Origin: Burkholderiales bacterium
GTDB taxonomy: Bacteria; Pseudomonadota; Gammaproteobacteria; Burkholderiales; Burkholderiaceae_C
Length of the DNA: 64,000 bases
Direction: 5' to 3'
Assembly (NCBI GenBank): GCA_016000195.1
Contig: JAECRO010000005.1
Coordinates: 1-64,000 of the forward strand
How positions within the stretch are numbered: position 1 is the first letter of the stretch; each line of letters starts with the position of its first letter. The notes below the pieces were generated by a model that ran no database searches, was not told where the DNA came from, and was given only the letters and a program-made list of their open reading frames with translations. The translations under genes were made by a program, and so were the position numbers. Shown here in pieces: positions 16,788 to 24,555 of the stretch.

Positions 16788-17807
16788 ATGTTTTCTTACC
16801 GCCACGCCTTCCATGCAGGCAACCATGCCGACGTTCTCAAGCACACTTGCCTGATTGCGCTGATGAAGTACCTGACCCAGAAAGACGCGGCGCTGACCGT
16901 GATCGACACCCACGCAGGCGCCGGCCTGTACCGCCTTGACGGCGACTACACCGAGACCAGCGGCGAAGCGCAGGAAGGTATTTTCAAACTGCTTTTAGCA
17001 TCAAAAACCGCTTCTGCGCAGACTGGCAAAGCGGGAGCAGCTATCAAAAAAGTAGCGCCTTCAGCCACAGCCAAAGCCGCTCCCGCAGCGCCTGACGCAG
17101 CCGCCAAACCCGCCGGCTACGCCTGGGCGCCCGCCCTGCTCGACTACCTGGAACTGTTGCGCAGCCTGAACCCGCATTTCGCCCAGACCGGCGACCCGGC
17201 GCATCTGAAGATTTACCCCGGCTCGCCCTTCATCGAGCAAAAATTCCTGAGCGGGCGCGACAAGCTCAAGCTGTTCGAGCTGCACCCGACCGATTTCAAG
17301 TCGCTTTCCGGCAACATCGAGCAGCTCGGCGTCGGCCGCCAGGTCGTGGTGGCCCGCGAGGACGGCTTCGAGGCGCTGAAAACCTTTTTGCCGCCACCGG
17401 CCCGGCGCGCCATGGTGCTGTGCGACCCGAGCTATGAAATGAAGACCGACTACCTGCGCGTCTCAAGCTGCATGGCGGACGCCGTCAAGCGCTTTGCCAC
17501 CGGCACCTACGCGGTCTGGTATCCGATCATTCCGCGCCCTGAAGCGCACGACCTGCCGCGCAAGCTCAAGACCATCGCCGTCAAGGCCGGCCGCAGCTGG
17601 CTGAATGCCACGCTGACGGTCAAGTCGAGCAAGCTGACCACCGACACCGAAGGCGAAGTGGTTCGCCCCGGCCTGCCGGCCAGCGGCATGTTCATCATCA
17701 ACCCGCCGCACACGCTGAAAGCCGAACTGAGCGCCGCGCTGCCGCAGATGGTCGCGCTGCTTGGGCAGGATCGCAATGCGGGCTTTACGCTGGAACACGG
17801 CAGTTAA
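16788..17807 (+). CDS. rlmJ: 23S rRNA A2030 N6-methyltransferase RlmJ, with an insert
   Basis: Methylates A2030 of 23S rRNA; SAM-dependent; 339 residues against about 280 in E. coli. Seen: N-terminal MFSYRHAFHAGNHADVLKH, DTHAGAGLY (SAM site), YPGSP, LFELHP and the catalytic DPSYE block. The extra length is an Ala/Lys-rich insert at about residues 68-112, between EGIFKLL and the segment ALLDYLELLR. Its first half is encoded by a copy of the dispersed repeat (16995-17056) that stays in frame. The motifs flanking the insert are intact, so activity is likely. Confidence 0.93.
   Translation: MFSYRHAFHAGNHADVLKHTCLIALMKYLTQKDAALTVIDTHAGAGLYRLDGDYTETSGEAQEGIFKLLLASKTASAQTGKAGAAIKKVAPSATAKAAPAAPDAAAKPAGYAWAPALLDYLELLRSLNPHFAQTGDPAHLKIYPGSPFIEQKFLSGRDKLKLFELHPTDFKSLSGNIEQLGVGRQVVVAREDGFEALKTFLPPPARRAMVLCDPSYEMKTDYLRVSSCMADAVKRFATGTYAVWYPIIPRPEAHDLPRKLKTIAVKAGRSWLNATLTVKSSKLTTDTEGEVVRPGLPASGMFIINPPHTLKAELSAALPQMVALLGQDRNAGFTLEHGS
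16995..17056 (+). repeat. Dispersed repeat, copy B, inside rlmJ
   Basis: GCATCAAAAACCGCTTCTGCGCA, then GCGGGAGCAGCTATCAAAAAAGTAGC. It diverges in the middle but keeps the order of the other copies. Translated in frame as part of the RlmJ insert. Confidence 0.75.
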
Positions 17808-17831
17808 GCGCGGGCCTCTGCCGACACCCAG

Positions 17832-17998
17832 ACCTGAATCCGTGAGTTCAAGTTAATAAAATAAATAATTTCTTTTTAAAATCAAGAACTTAGAGAAGTT
17901 GAAAGGTTCACCTTCTGGGGGAGGATGAGATGTTCTACAAGCTGTTGATTTCTAAAGAAAAAATATGAAATTTACGGTTTGAACTCACGGATTCAGGT
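17832..17998. mobile_element. MITE-like element with 20-bp perfect terminal inverted repeats
   Basis: ACCTGAATCCGTGAGTTCAA (17832-17851) and its exact reverse complement (17979-17998) bound a 127-bp AT-rich centre, very unlike the GC-rich surroundings. The centre holds GGGGGAGG followed by ATG at 17930 and a 12-codon frame ending at 17968. No transposase is present. It fits a non-autonomous element or an internally deleted insertion sequence. The remaining bases to 18142 hold only a weak CCGG hairpin with seven T. Confidence 0.65.
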
Positions 17999-18142
17999 TT
18001 ACTGAAATTCCAGTAAACACAACAAGCCGGTGCCGCCGGTTTTTTTAACCTTTCAGGGCACAGGGTGAGCGCCTGCAGGCGAACTGCGGGAACGCCATTC
18101 GTGCAAGGCGCCGATGCCGGCCTTTAACGCCGCGCGGCGAAA

Positions 18143-18841
18143 TCAACGGCGGCGAGAAACTGCGGCCTTGCCGGTTTTCTTGCCCGGGCCGGGCGACGGC
18201 GCCGCATCGTCGCCGCTGTCGGCCACGTTCAGCGAAACCTGCGCGCCACCGGAGCCTATCAAGCCCAGGGCCTCGGCGGCGGCCTGGCTCAGGTCAATCA
18301 CCCGGCCGGGGGAAAACGGCCCCCGGTCATTGATGCGAACATCGACTTCCCGCCCCAGGGCCAGGCTGCGCACCCGCACGATGGTGCCGAAAGGCAGGGT
18401 CTTGTGGGCCGCCGTCAGCGCGTATTTGTCGTAGTTTTCGCCGCTGGCGGTGCGGCGGCCATGGAATTGCGCGCCGTACCAGGACGCATGGCCGCGCTCC
18501 AGCTCGCGGGCGGCCTCGCCGGTCAGCTGGTATTTTTCATCCACTGGCGCCGGGGCCTCGACCGCAGGAGCAGGCGCTTCGACCGTCTCCACCTTTTCGA
18601 CCTGCCTGTGCAAGCGCCTGGCAATGAATTCCGCCAGGCGTGACTTGTGAGGCGGCGGCGCCGGCGTGGCGGCGGCAGGCGCCAGGGGCGCAGGCTCTGC
18701 GCTTGACAAGGCCGGCGCCGGACCGGGCGGCGGCGCGGCGGACGGTACCGGCAGCGTCGTGCAGCCCGCCAGCAGGACCAGGAGACTGGCCGCGAACCCG
18801 CACTTGAGGGCGCCCCAGGCGGACAAAACCGGCCCCGTCAT
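18143..18841 (-). CDS. rlpA: RlpA-like septal lytic transglycosylase lipoprotein
   Basis: Outer-membrane lipoprotein with a double-psi beta-barrel; relatives cleave denuded peptidoglycan at the septum. 232 residues: signal peptide with lipobox LAGC, a Pro/Ala-rich linker at about residues 30-110, and the RlpA core (GHASWYGAQFHGRRTASGE, then VRINDRGPF with the catalytic Asp, and VIDLSQAAA). There is no C-terminal SPOR domain. The ATG at 18841 overlaps the metF stop by one base (TGATG), so translation is probably coupled; longer in-frame extensions lie inside metF. Confidence 0.9.
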   Translation of the reverse strand: MTGPVLSAWGALKCGFAASLLVLLAGCTTLPVPSAAPPPGPAPALSSAEPAPLAPAAATPAPPPHKSRLAEFIARRLHRQVEKVETVEAPAPAVEAPAPVDEKYQLTGEAARELERGHASWYGAQFHGRRTASGENYDKYALTAAHKTLPFGTIVRVRSLALGREVDVRINDRGPFSPGRVIDLSQAAAEALGLIGSGGAQVSLNVADSGDDAAPSPGPGKKTGKAAVSRRR

Positions 18842-19671
18842 CAGGCCGGCCTCAGCCGGCGAATGATCTCGCTCGTCGCTGCGGCCTGGTTCATCGTGTA
18901 GAAGTGAATGCCCGGCACGCCCGCCGCGCGCAGCTGGTCGCACAAAGCGGTGATCACGTCCAGGCCAAAGCTCCTGATCGAAGCCGTGTCGTCGCCGTAG
19001 CCCTGCAGGCGCAAACGGATCCAGCGCGGAATCTCGGCGCCGCAAGCATCCGAAAAGCGCATCAGCTGGGTCGAACTGGTGATCGGCATGATGCCCGGCA
19101 CCACCGGCACCTCGACGCCCAGCCGCCGCACGTCATCGACAAAACGGAAGTAAGCGTCGGCGTTGAAGAAATACTGCGTGATGGCCGAATCGGCCCCGGC
19201 CCTGACCTTGGTCGCAAAGGCGTTCAGGTCGGCCTCGGCTGATTTGGCCTGCGGGTGGATTTCGGGGTAGGCGGCGACATCAATATGAAAGGCGTCGCCG
19301 GTCTCAAGCCGGATAAAAGCCACCAGGTCGCTGGCGTACTGGAACTCGCCGCCGATGCCATAGCCGCTGGGCAGGTCGCCGCGCAGGGCCACGAGGCGCC
19401 TGACCCCCATGGCCCGCAAGGCGCCCAACTGATCGCGCACGGTCGATCGGGTCGCACCGACGCACGAAAAATGGCTGACGGCGGTCACGCCCTCCTCCTG
19501 AATCGCCTTGACCGTGCTGAAGGTGCCTTCCTGCGTCGAGCCGCCGGCGCCAAAGGTCACGGAGCAGAACTCGGGCTGGTGCGCGTACAGCGCCTGGCGC
19601 GTCAGGCGCAGCTTCTCAACGCCCTCGGGAGTCTTGGGCGGGAAAAATTCAAAACTGACCGGAATATTCAT
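18841..19671 (-). CDS. metF: 5,10-methylenetetrahydrofolate reductase
   Basis: FAD enzyme making 5-methyl-THF for methionine synthesis, 276 residues. Seen: SFEFFPPKTPEG at the start, SVTFGAGGSTQ, LRGDLP, AAYPEIHP and QYFFNAD, which are the flavin and folate site blocks. It lies in a minus-strand run ahcY-tlyA-metF-rlpA. MetF and AhcY both serve the methyl cycle, so joint regulation from the upstream riboswitch is possible if transcription reads through the hairpin after ahcY. Confidence 0.97.
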   Translation of the reverse strand: MNIPVSFEFFPPKTPEGVEKLRLTRQALYAHQPEFCSVTFGAGGSTQEGTFSTVKAIQEEGVTAVSHFSCVGATRSTVRDQLGALRAMGVRRLVALRGDLPSGYGIGGEFQYASDLVAFIRLETGDAFHIDVAAYPEIHPQAKSAEADLNAFATKVRAGADSAITQYFFNADAYFRFVDDVRRLGVEVPVVPGIMPITSSTQLMRFSDACGAEIPRWIRLRLQGYGDDTASIRSFGLDVITALCDQLRAAGVPGIHFYTMNQAAATSEIIRRLRPA

Positions 19672-19680
19672 CGGAATCCT

Positions 19681-20766
19681 TCAATCGCTTGTCGGGTTGT
19701 CATCGGATTTCTTGCCGCGCCGCTTGGCCGGACCGTGCTGGCCGGCATGGGCGGCTTCGGCGGCCTCGGAGTCCTCGTGCGGCTCGCGCGCTGCCCGCAG
19801 TTCGCTGCGCGGCACGCGTTTGGCGGCTTTGCGCTGCGGGGCGGCGGCCAGCGGCTGGTCTTCGCCCTGCACTTCGTGGCCTTTTTTCGCATGGATGAAA
19901 AACTCGCGGTTGCCGTCGCCGCCGGCAATCGGCGACTCCAGCCAGGCCAGCACGTCAAGGCCCAGGCCGGTGCAGGCGTCGCGCAGGCGCTTTTCAACGA
20001 ACTCGAAGTGCGCCGCATCGCGCACGATGCCGCCCTTGCCGATCTGGCCCGGCTGCAGCTCGAACTGCGGCTTGACCAGCATCAGGAGGTGGCCGTCAGC
20101 CTTGAGCAGGCGCACCACGGCGGGCAGCACCAGCGTCAAGGAAATGAAGGACAGGTCGCCGGTCAGGAAGTCGAACACCGGGCTGAAGCCGTCATCGTCC
20201 CGGGCTTCTTCTTCTTCTTCTTCTTCTTCTTCTTCTTCGTCGTTGTCGTTGTCGAAGTCGCCTTCCTCGTCATCGTCGAAATCTTCTTCGCTGCCGCTGC
20301 TGATGTGCAGCGCACGGCGGTAATGCGCCTTCAGGTCGTCAGCCGTCAGCGAGCGCGCGTTCACGCCTTCGATGCAGACCACGCGCCCGTCGGCGCGCAG
20401 GCTGTCGTGCAGCTGGCCATGGCCGACATCGACGCCGACGACCTGCACGGCGCCATGCTGCAGCAGGCAGTCGGTGAAGCCGCCGGTGGACTGGCCGATG
20501 TCCAGGCAGCGCAGGCCGGTCACGTCCAGGCCGCTGCCTTTCAGCGCGCCTTCGAGCTTGAGGCCGCCACGCGAGATGTATTTCGCCTCGGTGGTGTCGA
20601 GCACCTGCAGCTCGGCATTGCCGGGGATTTCGTCGCCGTTCTTGGCGACTTTTTTCCAGGCCACGGCTTCATCGACGCGCCATTGCACGCCTGAAGCAAT
20701 CAGGCGCTGGGCCTGGGAGCGGGTGGTGGCATGGCCGTGTTCGACAAGAAATAGATCAGCGCGCAT
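19681..20766 (-). CDS. TlyA-family rRNA 2'-O-methyltransferase with acidic insert
   Basis: Predicted ribosomal RNA 2'-O-ribose methyltransferase of the TlyA/hemolysin-A family, 361 residues. Seen: N-terminal S4 RNA-binding domain (RADLFLVEHGHATTRSQAQRLIASG), the FtsJ-like Rossmann motif DIGQSTGGFTDCLLQ at about residue 89, DLSFISL and LVKPQFE. A strongly acidic insert at about residues 155-190, including a run of 11 Glu from a CTT/TTC trinucleotide repeat near 20205-20240, lies between the HYRRAL segment and PVFDFLTGDLSF. The C-terminal tail is low-complexity and charged. Both are unusual for the family and could vary in length between strains. Confidence 0.88.
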   Translation of the reverse strand: MRADLFLVEHGHATTRSQAQRLIASGVQWRVDEAVAWKKVAKNGDEIPGNAELQVLDTTEAKYISRGGLKLEGALKGSGLDVTGLRCLDIGQSTGGFTDCLLQHGAVQVVGVDVGHGQLHDSLRADGRVVCIEGVNARSLTADDLKAHYRRALHISSGSEEDFDDDEEGDFDNDNDEEEEEEEEEEEARDDDGFSPVFDFLTGDLSFISLTLVLPAVVRLLKADGHLLMLVKPQFELQPGQIGKGGIVRDAAHFEFVEKRLRDACTGLGLDVLAWLESPIAGGDGNREFFIHAKKGHEVQGEDQPLAAAPQRKAAKRVPRSELRAAREPHEDSEAAEAAHAGQHGPAKRRGKKSDDNPTSD

Positions 20767-20792
20767 AAGTCAATGGGTTGTTTTGGTTTTCA

Positions 20793-20817
20793 CTCCTTCC
20801 CCCTCCGGGGGAAGGAG
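20793..20817. terminator. 11-bp perfect hairpin between ahcY and tlyA
   Basis: CTCCTTCCCCC and GGGGGAAGGAG with a three-base loop. No clear T-run follows on the minus strand, so it may attenuate rather than stop transcription. Confidence 0.5.
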
Positions 20818-20851
20818 AAAGAGGTTTGGCCTCTCTCAGAAGGCCAACAGA

Positions 20852-22288
20852 TCAATAGCGGTAGGTATTGGCCTTGTAAGGGCCGGCCTTGGACACGCCA
20901 ATATACGCTGCCTGCTCGTCGCTCAGCTCGGACAGCATGGCGCCGACCTTCTTCAGGTGCAGGCGGGCAACCTTTTCATCGAGGTGCTTGGGCAGCACGT
21001 AGACCTTGCCGGCGTCGTACTCGGACTGCTTGGTGAACAGCTCGATCTGGGCAATCGTCTGGTTCGCAAAGCTCGACGACATGACAAAACTCGGGTGGCC
21101 GGTGCCGCAGCCCAGGTTCACCAGCCGGCCCTTGGCCAGCAGGATGATGCGCTTGCCGTCCGGGAAGATCACATGGTCCACCTGCGGCTTGATTTCTTCC
21201 CAGGTGCATTTTTCCAGCGACGCCACGTCGATTTCATTGTCGAAGTGGCCGATGTTGCAGACGATGGCCTGGTCCTTCATGGCCGCCATGTGGGCATGGG
21301 TGACGACGTTCTTGTTGCCGGTGGCCGACACGAAGATGTCGCACTTGTCGGCGGCGTATTCCATGGTCACGACCTTGTAGCCTTCCATCGCGGCCTGCAG
21401 CGCGTTGATCGGGTCGATTTCCGTCACCCAGACCTGGGCGCTCAGGGCGCGCAGGGCCTGGGCGCAGCCCTTGCCCACGTCACCGTAGCCGGCCACCACG
21501 GCCACTTTGCCGGCGATCATCACGTCGGTGGCGCGCTTGATGGCGTCAACCAGCGATTCGCGGCAGCCGTAGAGGTTGTCGAATTTCGATTTCGTCACCG
21601 AGTCGTTGACGTTGATGGCGCGGAAGGCCAGCGTGCCCTTGGCCGACATTTCGTTCAGGCGCAGCACGCCGGTAGTGGTTTCCTCGGTCACGCCGATGAT
21701 GTTGCGCAGGCGGCGGCTGTACCAGGTGGGGTCGTTCGCCAGCTTGGCCTGGATGGCGCTGAACAGGCAGGTTTCTTCTTCGCTCGCGGGGTGGTCGAGC
21801 AAGCTGGCATCCGTCTCGGCGCGGGCGCCCAGGTGCATCAGCAGCGTCGCATCGCCGCCGTCGTCCAGGATCATGTTCGGGCCTTCCTCGGGTGTGCCGT
21901 GGGCGCCGGTGAACTCAAAAATGCGGTGCGTGTAATCCCAGTAGTCGGCCAGGGTTTCGCCCTTGACGGCAAACACCGGCGTGCCCTGCGCGGCAATCGC
22001 GGCGGCGGCATGGTCCTGCGTCGAGAAGATGTTGCACGAGGCCCAGCGCACCTCGGCGCCCAGCGCCTGCAGCGTCTCGATCAGCACGCCGGTCTGGATG
22101 GTCATGTGCAGCGAGCCGGTGATGCGCGCGCCTTTCAGGGGCTGGGCAGCGGCGAACTCCTGGCGAATCGCCATCAGGCCGGGCATTTCGGTCTCGGCGA
22201 TCTTCAGCTCCTTGCGGCCCCAGGCGGCAAGCGTCAGGTCGGCAATGATGTGGTCGGTGTTCAGGATGGTCTTCAATACGGCGTTCAT
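20852..22288 (-). CDS. ahcY: S-adenosylhomocysteine hydrolase
   Basis: NAD-dependent enzyme splitting SAH into adenosine and homocysteine, keeping methyltransferases free of product inhibition; cytoplasmic; 478 residues. Seen: [11 protein letters not shown], the NAD-binding [37 protein letters not shown], and the C-terminal KANTYRY with the conserved Lys and Tyr. The ATG at 22288 has GGAG seven bases upstream; an in-frame extension to 22330 lies in the leader. Expression is very probably raised by SAH through the upstream riboswitch. Confidence 0.98.
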   Translation of the reverse strand: MNAVLKTILNTDHIIADLTLAAWGRKELKIAETEMPGLMAIRQEFAAAQPLKGARITGSLHMTIQTGVLIETLQALGAEVRWASCNIFSTQDHAAAAIAAQGTPVFAVKGETLADYWDYTHRIFEFTGAHGTPEEGPNMILDDGGDATLLMHLGARAETDASLLDHPASEEETCLFSAIQAKLANDPTWYSRRLRNIIGVTEETTTGVLRLNEMSAKGTLAFRAINVNDSVTKSKFDNLYGCRESLVDAIKRATDVMIAGKVAVVAGYGDVGKGCAQALRALSAQVWVTEIDPINALQAAMEGYKVVTMEYAADKCDIFVSATGNKNVVTHAHMAAMKDQAIVCNIGHFDNEIDVASLEKCTWEEIKPQVDHVIFPDGKRIILLAKGRLVNLGCGTGHPSFVMSSSFANQTIAQIELFTKQSEYDAGKVYVLPKHLDEKVARLHLKKVGAMLSELSDEQAAYIGVSKAGPYKANTYRY

Positions 22289-22385
22289 GGATAGCTCCAA
22301 AATCAAGGGACAGGCGGGCAACAGGGCCACGGACTTGAGCCTGAATCGGGGGGAGGCGGATGTTCACTCACCCGGCATCAAGGCA

Positions 22386-22466
22386 CATGCGGGTGAGCGT
22401 GGTTGCGAATCTTGGTCCTGAGCCTGGTCCACATGTCGTGGCTTGCAACGCTCCTCAGGAGAGTCG
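22386..22466 (-). promoter_or_regulatory. S-adenosylhomocysteine (SAH) riboswitch
   Basis: The minus strand reads CTCCTGAGGAGCGTTGCAAG, then CCAGGCTCAGG and, after a spacer, GCAACCACGCTCACC. CCTGAG can pair with CTCAGG, GAGCG with CGCTC and TTGC with GCAA, as in the SAH riboswitch fold. It lies about 100 bases upstream of ahcY, the classic target. A TACAAT -10 hexamer (22469-22474) would start the RNA at its 5' edge. Confidence 0.85.
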
Positions 22467-22550
22467 CCATTGTACAGAACACGCCCAAACCCGGCTTCCG
22501 GCCAAACCCCGCATGCGAGAATTTGGCCATGCAAGCCCCTTCAACACTGG

Positions 22551-22645
22551 CCGGCAGCGTGCCGCCAGCGCCGGGCTTGCTGTCGATGATGACCGGCTGG
22601 CCGAGGATTTTGGATGCGTTGTCGGCCAGCGAACGCATGCTGATG
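22551..22645 (-). pseudogene. Fragment of a Bug/TctC-type solute receptor gene
   Basis: About 30 codons encode RSLADNASKILGQPVIIDSK then PGAGGTLPA, the N-terminal signature of Bug (tripartite tricarboxylate transporter) periplasmic receptors. No start or C-terminal part remains. It ends where an ISAs1-type transposase fragment begins on the other strand. Confidence 0.65.
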
Positions 22646-22790
22646 TCGTTGACGTGGTGCAGTTCGGCAAGGCAAAGAAGGAATGGTTCGCCACGTTTTT
22701 GAAGCTGCCCAACGGCATTGCCTCGCACGACACGTTTGGCCGGGTGTTTCAGCGCATTGACTCGCAGGTGCTGGACATCGGCGTGCCATC
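22639..22790 (+). mobile_element. Fragment of an ISAs1-family transposase
   Basis: About 50 codons encode QFGKAKKEWFATFLKLPNG then IASHDTFGRVFQRID, the conserved N-terminal region of ISAs1 (H-repeat) transposases. Start and catalytic parts are absent. The fragment meets the Bug remnant, as expected if an ISAs1 copy once inserted into that gene. Confidence 0.75.
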
Positions 22791-22824
22791 AATTCAGGTG
22801 CGATTGCCCTGCGGATTTACACCA

Positions 22825-22886
22825 TTAGCTATCAAATTAATAGCTGCTTGCGCCCGCTGGATATGCGCAAAAGCCACTATTGAGCA
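22825..22886 (-). repeat. Dispersed repeat, copy C
   Basis: The minus strand reads GTGGCTTTTGCGCA, then GGGCGCAAGCAGCTATTAAT and TTGATAGC. One of the clearest copies, just after the bactofilin gene. Confidence 0.85.
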
Positions 22887-22897
22887 TGATTTATCCG

Positions 22898-23470
22898 TCA
22901 GGCGGCCTGCAGGCCGGGCTTGACCATCGCGGTGGGCTTGCTGCTGGTGCTTTGCGTGCCGAAGACGATTTCACCCGAGAGCTGGCCGCCTTCCTCAACC
23001 ACCAGCTTGCCGTAGCGAATGGTGCCCGTGACCTTGCCGGTGGCGTAGATCACCAGCTTCTGGCGAACGATCAGGTTGCCATCGAACGCGCCCCGGATTT
23101 CGGCGATCTCGATTTCGGCCGAGCCCTTGAAAGCGCCCTGCTCGGCAATCTGGATGACCCGCGAATTCATGGTGGCCTCGACCGTGCCCTCGACCACCAG
23201 CGTGTCGCAGTCGGTGATTTCAACGCCCTTGAGCTTGATGTTGGGACCGACGGTCAGCTTGCTGCCGCCTTCACGCTCATGGCTGGCGTGGGCAGCGGGC
23301 TCGATGCTCTGCGGCCTGGTCAGGCCTTGCGGGCCGGACGCAGGCGAGGCGGAATGCAGCGCAGTAGCCGATGGGCTGGCGCCTGAACCGGCGTAGCTGT
23401 TGACGGCGCCGGGGCGCACGCCGGTGGCTGGAATTTCATTGTCCCGCTTGCCAAAAAACGGTGTTGCCAT
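22898..23470 (-). CDS. Bactofilin
   Basis: Polymer-forming cytoskeletal protein, 190 residues. A flexible N-terminal region (about 1-70, rich in Ala, Ser and Pro) precedes a right-handed beta-helix (about 72-175) built of short repeats such as LVVEGTVEATMNSRVIQI, AEIRGAFDGNLIV and TGTIRYGKLVVEEGGQLSGEI. Bactofilins make cytoplasmic or membrane-bound filaments that position cell-wall or surface-polymer enzymes. It lies at the downstream end of the polysaccharide locus with a 130-bp gap (23471-23600) in which I see nothing, so it may be functionally linked or only adjacent. Confidence 0.9.
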   Translation of the reverse strand: MATPFFGKRDNEIPATGVRPGAVNSYAGSGASPSATALHSASPASGPQGLTRPQSIEPAAHASHEREGGSKLTVGPNIKLKGVEITDCDTLVVEGTVEATMNSRVIQIAEQGAFKGSAEIEIAEIRGAFDGNLIVRQKLVIYATGKVTGTIRYGKLVVEEGGQLSGEIVFGTQSTSSKPTAMVKPGLQAA

Positions 23471-23600
23471 GGTGGGTGTCCTTCAAAATTCCTCATGGTA
23501 CGTTGCGGGACAAGCGAAAACCCCTGGCCTTTTGCAAGAGAGGTAACGAATTAATTTCCAACATTTTCAAGCTGGTTTCAGGCCCGCCTGGCGCCTCGGG

Positions 23601-24482
23601 CTACAGCGCCAGGGTCAGCTCATTGACCAGTTGTTCGGACAAATAATGAGGCCCATCGAAAAGATAAACCCGCAGGCCTGCATACATTTGCAGCTGCTCG
23701 CGCAGTTCGGCGGCCGTGGCAGGCCGGAATCCGCCCCCCGGGCGGGGACGGAAAGCCTCGGCAATCATGCGCACCCGGTGCTGGCCCAGGCAACGGATCA
23801 GGACATCGGCATGCTGGCGCGCCACGGCGGCATTGCGGGCATGCACGCCCACGCCATCCTGGAAAAAAATCCCTACATCGGGCGGCAGCCATTCATCCAG
23901 CCAGCGCGCCAGCGTTTCGGGGCCGACGTTGGCGCTGTCATACAGGCTCAGCCACAAGGGGCGCGGCAAACGCGACAGCAGCGGCCCCAGCCGCCGTGCA
24001 TCCTGCCAGCTGCTGTCGATTTCGACCGGAAAATACCAGCCCACGACGTTGAGCGGCGTGGGCAGCCTGGCCAGCCGCTCGGAAACTTCAACCAGGCCGG
24101 GGAAGTCGGCCCGCGCGGCATTCTCGTCGGAGTGGCCGGCCAGCCCCAGAATGACTTCCTTCGCCCAGGGCTGGCGGGCAATGGCCTGCCAGTCGGGCAG
24201 GCGCTCGGCCAGGGGCCACGGGCCGCCCTCGATAAAGCTGACACCGTTCAGCGCAGACCACTGGATCAGCAAGGTGTGAACGCCCATCTTGTCCCAGTTG
24301 CCGTGCAGGTCGAGGGTCTTGTCGTCGATTTGCCAAAGAATGCCCTCGGCCATGCTGTCGGGCGCGAGCGGGCGGCTTGCGCAGCCGGAAAGCAGCGCCA
24401 ACGCCATCGATGCGGCGGCGGCCGAAGCCAGTTTTTGCGCAAACTGGCGGCGGTCGCAGATTGAAGAACCGGTTGGGTTCAT
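23601..24482 (-). CDS. DUF4434-like TIM-barrel lipoprotein, putative glycan hydrolase
   Basis: A 293-residue exported lipoprotein: signal peptide with lipobox LLSGC at about residues 30-34, then a domain with the alternating strand and helix pattern of a TIM barrel. Segments such as EGILWQIDDKTLDL, LNVVGWYFPVEID and PPDVGIFFQDGVG resemble DUF4434 proteins, a putative glycoside hydrolase group. Acidic residues sit at strand ends (WYFPVEID, FFQDG). From memory, E. coli YbcH beside nfrA/nfrB is of similar size; this was not verified. Its position downstream of three deacetylase-like genes and nfrA/nfrB suggests it trims or cleaves the exported polymer. Confidence 0.65.
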   Translation of the reverse strand: MNPTGSSICDRRQFAQKLASAAAASMALALLSGCASRPLAPDSMAEGILWQIDDKTLDLHGNWDKMGVHTLLIQWSALNGVSFIEGGPWPLAERLPDWQAIARQPWAKEVILGLAGHSDENAARADFPGLVEVSERLARLPTPLNVVGWYFPVEIDSSWQDARRLGPLLSRLPRPLWLSLYDSANVGPETLARWLDEWLPPDVGIFFQDGVGVHARNAAVARQHADVLIRCLGQHRVRMIAEAFRPRPGGGFRPATAAELREQLQMYAGLRVYLFDGPHYLSEQLVNELTLAL

Positions 24483-24555
24483 GCTTCTTCATCTCCATCA
24501 GGGGTAAACGGCTTGGGCTTGCCAGAAGCCGTTTGCCTTGTAAATCGGTGCGGCA

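Noticed and set aside
18020..18050. Rho-independent terminator after the MITE-like element
   Set aside because: The T-run is good, but the stem is only four base pairs, so I do not list it.
19681..20766. True haemolysin (older name of the TlyA family)
   Set aside because: It has S4 and FtsJ-like methyltransferase motifs and no secretion signal.
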